Below are positions 1-5,918 of a DNA stretch of 5,940 bases, one piece after another; position 1 is the first letter of the stretch, and every line of letters starts with the position of its first letter. The translations under genes were made by a program, and so were the position numbers. The DNA is from Anaerofilum sp. (lineage in GTDB: Bacteria > Bacillota > Clostridia > Oscillospirales > Ruminococcaceae): positions 1-5,940 of the forward strand of contig JAHHUF010000103.1 in NCBI GenBank assembly GCA_020024115.1. Reading direction: 5' to 3'. Under the pieces are notes generated by a model, which saw only the letters and a list, made by a program, of their open reading frames with translations, was not told the origin of the DNA and did not search any database.

Positions 1-1102
1 CCGAAAACGCCTGCATTACATTTTTCACTTCCTGCAAATATTTTCTTCTTACAGCAAGCGGAGCGGCTGGCTTTTTGATGGCACGAATCAAAATATTTTT
101 TGGGGTATGGGCAAAATCCACAAACTCCAACAATTGTGTTTTATATCCGCAATATTCCAACAAATTGCCTCGAATAGCATCGGTCATCAGTGCAGCGGTT
201 CGCTCTTTTACAATACCGTATCGAGTCAACAAGGAAAGCTCACTGCTTTTCATTTGTTTGTTTAGTTCATGCTGACAGCAAGGCACCGAAAAAATCATCT
301 TTGCCCTCCATTGTATCGCATTAAACAAGGCAAAATCAGTGGCAACATCGCAGGCGTGCAGTGTAACAACCATATCCACTGCAAAAGGCGCATTGTATCC
401 ATCAATATTGCCCAACTCAAACCGCAGACCATGGTAGCCATAAGTTTGTGCTGCTTTGTTGCATTTTTCAATCACATCCGCTTTCAAGTCCAAACCAACC
501 ATCTGCACTTGAATGTCTCGAATTTCGGTCAGATAATAATACAACACAAAGGTGAGGTAAGATTTTCCACATCCAAAGTCAATAATGTTGAGTTGTTTGG
601 GGTTGATTTGTCGAATGTGGTCATCAATCATTTCCAAAAAGCGGTTAATCTGACGGAATTTATCGTACATGGATTTTACAACTTTTCCCTCTTTGGTAAA
701 AATCCCCATATCAACCAAAGGAGGCACCTGTGTTCCCTCGGCAATCAAGTAACTTTTTTGGCGGTTGTGTTGGTCAGACACTTTCACTGTGGCGGTTTGT
801 GCCTGTTGTCTGACGGTTAACTTGCCCTTTTTGGATATTAAAAAATCCCACTGTTTGTCTGCACTCCATGCGTTTAGCTGGCGATATTGCTGCATCAACT
901 GACAAAGCTGGTCTGTGATTTCTGCAAAAGAAAAATTTTTATGAAACACCTGTGTTTCGGTGTAGCTTGCCAGTTGCCATGCTGACTGCTTTTTGTGTAA
1001 TTCTACTTTTTTGTATTTATTTTCTTTGGTTGGCTTGCTTAGTACCAATTTGATGGGGGTTTGCTGCATAAGCTGTTCCAACTCTATTTTTAATTCTTGC
1101 AT
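1..1102 (-). CDS. Class I SAM-dependent methyltransferase, Methyltransf_32 type (3' end cut by window)
   Basis: Translating the minus strand from the ATG at 1102 gives 367 residues with no stop before the window edge, so the C-terminus is missing. Residues 1-165 are a charged, glutamine-rich N-terminal region that I cannot assign. A Rossmann methyltransferase core follows: motif I IDFGCGKSYLTF (174-185) for SAM binding, an acidic strand end VGLDLK (202-207), a motif VTLHACDVATD (246-256) and FSVPCCQHEL (271-280). The FGCGK, LHACD and PCC-H signatures resemble the Methyltransf_32 family (METTL25/GSTCD-like proteins and their bacterial relatives); this is by recognition, not a search. No signal peptide is visible, so it is probably cytoplasmic. 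The methylated substrate is unknown; RNA is a guess from the family. The start is supported by AAAAGG 8 nt upstream. The gene begins 4 bp after the alpha-galactosidase stop, so it is probably the second gene of that operon. Confidence 0.85.
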   Translation of the reverse strand, partial: MQELKIELEQLMQQTPIKLVLSKPTKENKYKKVELHKKQSAWQLASYTETQVFHKNFSFAEITDQLCQLMQQYRQLNAWSADKQWDFLISKKGKLTVRQQAQTATVKVSDQHNRQKSYLIAEGTQVPPLVDMGIFTKEGKVVKSMYDKFRQINRFLEMIDDHIRQINPKQLNIIDFGCGKSYLTFVLYYYLTEIRDIQVQMVGLDLKADVIEKCNKAAQTYGYHGLRFELGNIDGYNAPFAVDMVVTLHACDVATDFALFNAIQWRAKMIFSVPCCQHELNKQMKSSELSLLTRYGIVKERTAALMTDAIRGNLLEYCGYKTQLLEFVDFAHTPKNILIRAIKKPAAPLAVRRKYLQEVKNVMQAFS

Positions 1103-1106
1103 TGTT

Positions 1107-3434
1107 TCATCCTTTTGCTTTTGCATAATAAATTCTGGAGCTGTTATCCTCCATCAAACGCAGTTGTTCGCTGTATGAATTTCCGGCAAACTGGTCAGGC
1201 AGCAAAATGCCCCAGCCACACAGCAAATCGCCCCCGGCGGAAATTTGTTCCTCGGGCAATTTAATGGAATACTGTCCTGCAAGCACTGCCTGTACAACGC
1301 CGCCTTGACGCAGTTTAAAAGGTAGCACACGGTTGACCAATTCACCCAATGCGGCAATATTGATATATTGTTCTCTGCCCTGCACCAAATATTCCTTTTC
1401 GCTGCAAAGTCCCTGAAAAATAATCCTCTCATGGGGTCTGCCCGGCTGCATAGTGTGTTGATAGAGCATTAACAAAGCCTGCTCGCCATCTTGTGACACA
1501 ACCTGCCACACCGGCTTTTTCTCTGCCGACTCCAAACGAAAGAAGCGTCCAAACTGGAGAAACTGACGGTTTTTCTTGTACCAAACCACCTGTTCTTCAA
1601 TAGTTTGCTTTTCTACCTTGCTCAAACGGGAAACATCCAGCTCATAGCCTGTCACCCCAAAAGCTGCCACATTAAAGCGTGTTTCCAGCGAGATATTTCG
1701 CAGAGAAATAAAGTTCGGGCTGGCGGACACATGGGCAGAAATTGTACTGAGGGGATAGCCATAGCTGGTTCCCTGCTGAATGGCAAGCCGCTGTCTTGCA
1801 TCGGTGTCATCGCTTGTCCAGATTTGAGGAGTATAACACAGCATACCTAAGTCAAACCGATTTCCCCCTGATGCACATCCTTCAAACAATATTTTCGGAA
1901 ACTGGGCTGTCAATGTATCCAGCACCTTATACAGCCCCAAAATATAGCGATGAAAAAACTCTCCTTGCTGCTGTGGGGGTAGGCTTGCTGCATACATATC
2001 ACTCATGTTTCGGTTCATATCCCATTTGACATAAGAAATGTCTGCTGAAACAAACAGTTCTGAAAAAACCGCAATCAAATACTGCTGAACATCTTCACGG
2101 GACAAATCCAACAGATATTGATTTCTGCTTTCACTGGGAATACGGTTAGGGCAGGCAACCGCCCATTCCGGATGGGTACGATATAACTCTGAATCTGCAT
2201 TGACCATCTCCGGCTCAACCCAAAGTCCAAAGTCCATGCCCAGCTTTTTCAGCTTTTCGGCAAATCCCTGCAACCCTGATGGCAGTTTTTGCAGGTTCAC
2301 CTGCCAATCGCCCAACGAGCAGTGGTCGTTATTGCGTTTCCCAAACCAACCATCATCCAAAACAAACAGCTCTATTCCCAAATCTGCTGCTGTTTTTGCC
2401 ATTTTCAAAAGGCTTGCTTCGGTAAAATCAAACTCCGTTGCTTCCCAGTTGTTGATTACAATGGGGCGAGGCTTGTTTTTCCACTCACCACGCACAATGC
2501 AGTTGTTGACAAAATCGTGATAGTTTTGGGAAAGCCCATTTAGCCCCTTGTCCGAAAAGGTCAGCACTGCCTCTGGCGCATAAAAACACTCCTCTGGCTG
2601 CAATTGCCAGCAAAACCCCGATGGATTGATACCGGCAAGCAATCGCACCTTATTGGTATAGGTGGTTTCACAGTATTCTGCATGATTTCCGCTATAAAGC
2701 AGATTGCAGCCATAGCAGTCCCCTTTCATTTCGGTTGTTTGCTTTTGTTTGAGTATCACCAGCGGATTATGCCTTGCGCCAGAAAACCCTGTTTTGGAGT
2801 CATTCAGAATGGTTCCTGCTGTCAAAGGATGGCTGTGCATCAGCCGTTCATTGCCCCACATTCCATCAAAGGTCAGCAGTTGGTCGCAACTGCTTTGCAA
2901 ATCCAGCTGCATACTCATCAAGCGGCGGATTGTCAAAGGCTTTGTTCCGTTGTTTTTTATCCATGCAGAACGGGCAATCACATCATATTCTTTGAATGAG
3001 GAATAACTCAAAATCAACTCTACATCCAAAACGGCGTCATATAATTTAATTTGAGTGGTTGTACATTCCCCATAACTGGAAGGCAAATCGGGAATGGGCT
3101 TTTTGCCCTCAAACTGCGCCCAACTGCGAATTTTAAAATCCGTCACCATCTGTCCGTCTGGGGCAGTCAACTCCACCATTGGTTCTCGAAAATCGCCCTT
3201 TCCCAGTCCGCTGGTTTCCAAACAAACGTCATCCAAGCCATAACCGGGATAGTTGCGGTCATAGGTGACCATTGTATTATAGCCTGCTTCAAAGTGCGGC
3301 AGAAGTCCGTCCCAATTCTGCCTGTGAGCAAGGCGTTTTCCATAATAAAGATGAACAGGCTGCCCTGTGGACATAAGCGCAATCAAATAACTTGTGTTGG
3401 GGGTTGTCAAATGTAAAATCTGTTCAGCCTTCAT
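1107..3434 (-). CDS. galA: Alpha-galactosidase, glycoside hydrolase family 36
   Basis: This 775-residue protein hydrolyses terminal alpha-1,6-galactosides such as melibiose and raffinose-family sugars by a retaining mechanism. An N-terminal beta-sandwich domain (about 1-320) contains the GH36-type CFYAPEAVLTFSDKGLNGLS (283-302). The (beta/alpha)8 catalytic domain starts near 325 (INNWEAT) and contains FVLDDGWFGKRNNDH (357-371) and GLWVEPEMVN (403-412). The nucleophile is expected to be D472 in YVKWDMNR, and the acid/base D542 in WTSDDTDA, 70 residues later as in the characterised Geobacillus enzymes. FEGCASGGNRFD (517-528) and a C-terminal beta domain (about 650-775) complete the fold. Length is near normal for the roughly 80-kDa bacterial group. 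There is no signal peptide, so it should be cytoplasmic and depend on sugar uptake. The start follows AAGGAGG by 8 nt. It heads a two-gene operon with the methyltransferase. The symbol is generic; related genes are also called aga, melA or rafA. Confidence 0.96.
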   Translation of the reverse strand: MKAEQILHLTTPNTSYLIALMSTGQPVHLYYGKRLAHRQNWDGLLPHFEAGYNTMVTYDRNYPGYGLDDVCLETSGLGKGDFREPMVELTAPDGQMVTDFKIRSWAQFEGKKPIPDLPSSYGECTTTQIKLYDAVLDVELILSYSSFKEYDVIARSAWIKNNGTKPLTIRRLMSMQLDLQSSCDQLLTFDGMWGNERLMHSHPLTAGTILNDSKTGFSGARHNPLVILKQKQTTEMKGDCYGCNLLYSGNHAEYCETTYTNKVRLLAGINPSGFCWQLQPEECFYAPEAVLTFSDKGLNGLSQNYHDFVNNCIVRGEWKNKPRPIVINNWEATEFDFTEASLLKMAKTAADLGIELFVLDDGWFGKRNNDHCSLGDWQVNLQKLPSGLQGFAEKLKKLGMDFGLWVEPEMVNADSELYRTHPEWAVACPNRIPSESRNQYLLDLSREDVQQYLIAVFSELFVSADISYVKWDMNRNMSDMYAASLPPQQQGEFFHRYILGLYKVLDTLTAQFPKILFEGCASGGNRFDLGMLCYTPQIWTSDDTDARQRLAIQQGTSYGYPLSTISAHVSASPNFISLRNISLETRFNVAAFGVTGYELDVSRLSKVEKQTIEEQVVWYKKNRQFLQFGRFFRLESAEKKPVWQVVSQDGEQALLMLYQHTMQPGRPHERIIFQGLCSEKEYLVQGREQYINIAALGELVNRVLPFKLRQGGVVQAVLAGQYSIKLPEEQISAGGDLLCGWGILLPDQFAGNSYSEQLRLMEDNSSRIYYAKAKG
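1111..1116 (-). promoter_or_regulatory. Ribosome binding site of the methyltransferase gene
   Basis: The minus strand reads AAAAGG, then 8 nt, then ATG at 1102. The site lies inside the last codons of the alpha-galactosidase gene, whose TGA (1109-1107) falls between this site and the start codon. That arrangement suggests translational coupling. An ATG at 1110 is in another frame and is not the start. Confidence 0.6.
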
Positions 3435-3442
3435 CCATGTTT

Positions 3443-3449
3443 CCTCCTT
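3443..3449 (-). promoter_or_regulatory. Strong ribosome binding site of the alpha-galactosidase gene, with out-of-frame AUG
   Basis: The minus strand reads AAGGAGG followed by 8 nt and the ATG at 3434, which fixes the start. A second ATG lies 4 nt further upstream at 3438, out of frame, and opens a four-codon frame (MDEG) that stops at TGA 3426-3424, inside the gene. The 8-nt spacing favours the downstream ATG. Confidence 0.8.
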
Positions 3450-3451
3450 GT

Positions 3452-3472
3452 GTGAAAAAATGTAGTTTTCAC
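3452..3472. promoter_or_regulatory. Inverted repeat over the alpha-galactosidase start site, candidate operator
   Basis: GTGAAAA (3452-3458) and TTTTCAC (3466-3472) form a perfect 7-bp inverted repeat with a 7-bp spacer. It sits between the -10 element and the ribosome binding site, covering the predicted transcription start. That is a typical place for a repressor operator; a weak hairpin in the mRNA leader is an alternative. No regulator gene is visible in the window. Confidence 0.4.
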
Positions 3473-3474
3473 CT

Positions 3475-3504
3475 ATTGTAACACATTCTTTTTTATGACA
3501 ACAA
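3475..3504 (-). promoter_or_regulatory. Promoter of the alpha-galactosidase operon (extended -10)
   Basis: On the minus strand, TGTGT-TACAAT provides an extended -10 (TGn plus hexamer TACAAT, 3480-3475). Two overlapping -35 candidates are TTGTCA (3501-3496, 15-nt spacer) and TTGTTG (3504-3499, 18-nt spacer). Transcription would begin near 3468, giving a leader of about 34 nt. This looks like a sigma-A-type promoter; the start site is inferred. Confidence 0.65.
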
Positions 3505-3565
3505 GATTATTTTTATATTTTTGAACTATTTCGATTCAACGCATATTTTTAAAAAAGAATGTGTT
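3480..3565. repeat. 16-bp perfect inverted repeat in the divergent promoter region
   Basis: The left arm at 3480-3495 and the right arm at 3550-3565 are exact reverse complements (right arm TAAAAAAGAATGTGTT), separated by 54 bp. The left arm occupies the spacer between -35 and -10 of the alpha-galactosidase promoter. The right arm is not followed by a recognisable -10 hexamer, so the match is not just a shared promoter. It may be a pair of binding sites for one regulator acting by looping, or a trace of duplicated promoter DNA. Confidence 0.55.
3521..3539. promoter_or_regulatory. TTGAA-N9-TTCAA dyad upstream of the alpha-galactosidase promoter
   Basis: Two 5-bp half sites, TTGAA (3521-3525) and TTCAA (3535-3539), are separated by 9 bp. 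The centre is about 62 bp upstream of the predicted start site, a usual place for an activator. The half sites are short and the DNA is AT-rich, so chance is a real possibility. Confidence 0.2.
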
Positions 3566-3615
3566 TGCTTTTATTTTTAATTTTTTTTGTAGCGAAAAGC
3601 CCTTTTTTCTGCATT

Positions 3616-3631
3616 AAGAATGTGATAAGAT
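3616..3631 (+). promoter_or_regulatory. Candidate pepP promoter (extended -10, no clear -35)
   Basis: AAGAATGTGATAAGAT contains an extended -10: TGA followed by TAAGAT (3626-3631). It matches the galA promoter over the same block (AAGAATGTGTTACAAT) at 13 of 16 positions, which supports both as promoters. The expected -35 position holds only a T run. Transcription would begin near 3638 and leave a leader of about 138 nt. Confidence 0.45.
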
Positions 3632-3648
3632 AGTGAGTAAACAGGAAA

Positions 3649-3720
3649 TTCCGTATTCCTTTAATGATTGATGTTTCGTCATAAAATTCACAATTATATT
3701 TTGTTTTCAGCAATACGGAA
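3649..3720 (+). repeat. 9-bp perfect inverted repeat in the pepP leader
   Basis: TTCCGTATT (3649-3657) and AATACGGAA (3712-3720) can pair across a 54-nt loop in the pepP leader transcript. The right arm also overlaps a small competing hairpin, CGGA-ACCG-TCCG (3716-3727). No riboswitch or T-box consensus is recognised. It could be a leader structure or a DNA dyad. Confidence 0.35.
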
Positions 3721-3763
3721 CCGTCCGACAACTGTTTTAAATTTTTAATTACATAAAAAGAAA

Positions 3764-3770
3764 AGAGGAG
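3764..3770 (+). promoter_or_regulatory. Ribosome binding site of pepP
   Basis: AGAGGAG lies 5 nt before the ATG at 3776 and fixes this start. There is no upstream in-frame start with a better site. Confidence 0.8.
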
Positions 3771-3775
3771 CATTC

Positions 3776-5566
3776 ATGCCAACTAGCAACGAAAAACTGG
3801 CTTTGGTACGCCGCACAATGAAAGCGGTGAACGCCGATGCCTGTCTGATTCCATCTTCGGACCCTCATCTCAGCGAATATCTGCCTGCTCATTGGCAGTC
3901 CCGCAGCTATTTTTCCGGTTTTACTGGTTCTGCCGGCACTTTGGCATTAACTGCTCAATCCAGTGCATTGTGGACAGATGGCCGCTATTTCATCCAAGCT
4001 GAGCGACAGCTGCTGGACAGCGAAATTCAGTTGATGCGTATGGGGCAAAAAGATGTTCCCACTGTTGGTGCATGGATTGCTGCCCAATTGGAAAACGGAC
4101 AAACTTTGGCTTTGGACGGAATGATTACATCCGAATCCTTTGTGCGTCAACTGAAAAAAGCATTTGGTGAAAAAGAAATCAAAATTCAAGACCGTGATTT
4201 GGTTTCCGGTAACTGGGAGAACCGCCCTGCTGTTCCCTCCACACAATGCTATGTACATGAAATTACCTACACCGGGCTGTCTGCTGCTGAAAAATTGCAG
4301 CAAGTGCGTGAAAAACTCAAACAAGCAGGTGCAACTGCATTGCTGATTACCCGTTTGGACAGTGCTGCATGGCTGACCAATCTGCGTGCATCTGACATTG
4401 ATTACAATCCTTTTGCAATGTGCTTTGTGTTTGTAACACAAACCTCTGCATTGCTGTTTATTGATGCTTCCCGTATGCCCACCGAGGCACTGTCCATGCT
4501 GCGTGAAAACAACATCGAGGTGCGTGGCTATGGCGAAATTCGCAGCTGGCTGCAACAAAACACTGAAAAGCAAACCGTTTTGGCTGACCCTGCATCGGTA
4601 AGCTATGCTTTGTGGCAGGAGTTGGAGAACAATTCCGCTTTCACCATCAAAGAGGGCGCTGAGCCTGTTCAGGAACTGAAAGGTGTTAAAAATCCCACCG
4701 AAATTGCAAACTTGAAAAACTCTCACAAAAAAGATGGCGCTGCAATGGTGCGTTTTCAAATGGAATTGGAACGCCGCATGGCAGAGGGCGAGCGCACAAC
4801 CGAGTGTGACATTGCTGCCATTCTGCGCAACTATCGCTTTGTACAGCCTGCCTGTGTAGGTGAAAGCTTTGACACCATCGCAGCCTATGGCGCAAATGCA
4901 GCCATGATGCATTATAGTGCACAACCCGCCACCTGTGCAGTATTGGCTCCAAAGGGCTTTTTGCTGGTGGACAGCGGCGCACAATATCTGGATGGCACAA
5001 CCGACATCACCCGCACTTTTGCTTTGGGCGAACTGACAGCCGACGAAAAACGCTGGTATACCTTGGTGCTGAAAAGCCACATTGACATCGCACAAGCAGT
5101 CTTTATGGAGGGCTGCACCGGCGGCAATCTGGATATTTTGGCACGCAGTGCTGTTTGGAAACACGGCATTGACTACCGCTGCGGCACTGGGCATGGTGTT
5201 GGATTCTTGGGTGGTGTTCATGAAGGTCCACAAGGTCTGCGCATAACCAACAATGTTGTCTTTGTTCCTGGCATGACTGTAACCGACGAGCCCGGAATTT
5301 ATGAGGAAGGCAAAGTGGGAATCCGCATTGAAAACGAACTTCTTTGTGTCAAACACAACGAAACCGAGTATGGCACTTTCCTTGCTTTTGAGCCATTCAC
5401 CTATTGCCCTATTGATACCACTCCTGTTTTGGTTGAAATGCTCACCGAGGACGAACTCAACTGGTTGAACGACTATCATGCGATGGTATTGGAGCAGCTT
5501 TCTCCCTTGCTGAACAAAGAAGAATTTGCATGGCTCACCAAAAAATGTGCAGCATTACACAGATAA
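3776..5566 (+). CDS. pepP: Xaa-Pro aminopeptidase (aminopeptidase P), long three-domain M24 type
   Basis: The 596-residue protein removes the N-terminal residue from peptides whose second residue is proline, using a dinuclear metal centre (usually manganese). Residues 1-150 and about 155-300 are two creatinase-like N-terminal domains; SSDPHLSEYLPAHW (27-40) and SGFTGSAGTLAL (47-58) are typical of the first. The C-terminal pita-bread domain (about 310-540) carries all five metal ligands: D399 in LLVDSG, D410 in GTTDITRT, H473 in GTGHGVG, E505 in TDEPGIYEE and E519 in IRIENEL. Proton-shuttle histidines H379 (MMHYS) and H482 (VHEGP) are also present. Most ligand spacing matches human XPNPEP1. 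A short C-terminal extension (about 540-596) is characteristic of the long form, and total length is normal. No signal peptide, so cytoplasmic. It is monocistronic here: its own leader upstream and a terminator 9 bp after the TAA. Confidence 0.96.
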   Translation: MPTSNEKLALVRRTMKAVNADACLIPSSDPHLSEYLPAHWQSRSYFSGFTGSAGTLALTAQSSALWTDGRYFIQAERQLLDSEIQLMRMGQKDVPTVGAWIAAQLENGQTLALDGMITSESFVRQLKKAFGEKEIKIQDRDLVSGNWENRPAVPSTQCYVHEITYTGLSAAEKLQQVREKLKQAGATALLITRLDSAAWLTNLRASDIDYNPFAMCFVFVTQTSALLFIDASRMPTEALSMLRENNIEVRGYGEIRSWLQQNTEKQTVLADPASVSYALWQELENNSAFTIKEGAEPVQELKGVKNPTEIANLKNSHKKDGAAMVRFQMELERRMAEGERTTECDIAAILRNYRFVQPACVGESFDTIAAYGANAAMMHYSAQPATCAVLAPKGFLLVDSGAQYLDGTTDITRTFALGELTADEKRWYTLVLKSHIDIAQAVFMEGCTGGNLDILARSAVWKHGIDYRCGTGHGVGFLGGVHEGPQGLRITNNVVFVPGMTVTDEPGIYEEGKVGIRIENELLCVKHNETEYGTFLAFEPFTYCPIDTTPVLVEMLTEDELNWLNDYHAMVLEQLSPLLNKEEFAWLTKKCAALHR

Positions 5567-5575
5567 GAAAATTTT

Positions 5576-5607
5576 ACAGCACTGTCAAATCGACAGTGCT
5601 GTTTTTT
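5576..5607 (+). terminator. Intrinsic terminator of pepP
   Basis: ACAGCACTGTC (5576-5586) and GACAGTGCTGT (5592-5602) form a perfect 11-bp stem with a 5-nt loop, directly followed by a run of six T (5602-5607, the first shared with the stem). It begins 9 bp after the pepP stop codon. Confidence 0.93.
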
Positions 5608-5617
5608 CTGTCGATTT
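5587..5617 (+). repeat. Alternative hairpin overlapping the pepP terminator
   Basis: AAATCGACAG (5587-5596) and CTGTCGATTT (5608-5617) form a perfect 10-bp inverted repeat whose 11-nt loop contains the terminator's T run. Pairing here would use most of the terminator's right arm, so the two hairpins cannot form together. Confidence 0.6.
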
Positions 5618-5850
5618 TCAAAATATTACTTTGAACTTGATTATTCTATAAAAAACTTAATAAAAGGTGTAATTTTTTAAAGATGCTAAATTTCGACTTC
5701 ATTTTTGATTTCCATAGTGTATACTCAGAATTACCCCTTAACACTGCCTTTTCAATGCAATTTCATTTTTTTATGAAATAGATTGCATGAAAAGGCTTTT
5801 ATTTTTTCTTAAAAAATATTTTTATACAAAAAATCACCCTCAAACGAAAT
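5618..5850. other. AT-rich intergenic stretch without a credible gene
   Basis: No open frame with a good ribosome binding site is seen on either strand. A 32-codon frame (5683-5781, starting MLNFDF) has its nearest purine-rich site 16 nt from the ATG and runs into a hairpin, so it is not called. A TATACT hexamer at 5720-5725 could be a -10 box but lacks a -35. The only strong structure is the hairpin at 5746-5796. Confidence 0.6.
5746..5810 (+). terminator. Long imperfect hairpin with T-rich tail, orphan terminator or small-RNA end
   Basis: Three helices stack: GCCTTTTC (5746-5753) with GAAAAGGC (5789-5796), ATGCAA (5755-5760) with TTGCAT (5783-5788), and TTTCAT (5761-5766) with ATGAAA (5773-5778). 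There is a one-base bulge on the left, a four-base TAGA bulge on the right, and a loop of six T. The tract TTTTATTTTTTCTT follows on the plus strand only, so it would terminate rightward transcription. It lies 139 bp beyond the pepP terminator and no gene directly precedes it. A backup terminator or the 3' end of a short RNA are both possible. Confidence 0.5.
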
Positions 5851-5874
5851 TGTGAAGTGACCCCAAAAAGTTAG

Positions 5875-5895
5875 ACAATATTTTGAAAAAATTGT
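5875..5895. repeat. Inverted repeat just inside the IS terminus
   Basis: ACAATATTTT (5875-5884) and AAAAAATTGT (5886-5895) flank a single G and are complementary at 9 of 10 positions. It overlaps the inner edge of the terminal repeat. It may be a structural feature of the IS end or chance in AT-rich DNA. Confidence 0.3.
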
Positions 5896-5918
5896 TTAAG
5901 CAGCCGAAAGGGCTTGCT
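5886..5918 (-). terminator. Hairpin at the transposase stop codon, possible weak terminator
   Basis: AGCAGCC (5899-5905) pairs with GGCTTGCT (5911-5918), with one bulged T and a 5-nt loop. On the minus strand it is followed by TAAACAATTTTTTC, so it could terminate transposase transcription. It overlaps the last seven transposase codons. Confidence 0.35.

Larger units (their letters stand above)
3439..3775. other. Divergent intergenic region between galA and pepP
   Basis: This stretch of 337 bp is AT-rich and lies between two genes transcribed away from each other. It holds the leftward galA promoter, the rightward candidate pepP promoter, three copies of AAGAATGTG (minus 3490-3482, plus 3555-3563, plus 3616-3624), and the inverted repeats listed separately. 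A 74-codon open frame on the minus strand (3773-3549) has low-complexity composition and no convincing start signal, and I do not regard it as a gene. Confidence 0.7.

Noticed and set aside
269..820. A 183-codon plus-strand open frame
   Set aside because: It is opposite the methyltransferase, whose minus-strand translation has clear SAM-binding motifs; the plus-strand product has no family features.
3593..3610. Possible terminator around GCGAAAAGCCCTTTTTTC
   Set aside because: The complementarity is limited to A/T runs with a weak stem, and no gene ends nearby in either direction.
3549..3773. A 74-codon minus-strand open frame in the divergent intergenic region
   Set aside because: Its composition is low-complexity K/F/L/I from AT-rich DNA, it has no good ribosome binding site, and it overlaps the pepP promoter and leader.
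3947..5479. A 510-codon open frame antisense to pepP
   Set aside because: It lies entirely opposite a well-supported gene with a full catalytic motif set. Its translation is rich in cysteine, histidine and glutamine without recognisable domains, as expected from a mirrored reading frame.
5683..5781. A 32-codon plus-strand frame starting MLNFDF
   Set aside because: The nearest AAAAGG is 16 nt from the ATG, the composition follows AT-rich DNA, and the frame ends inside a strong hairpin.
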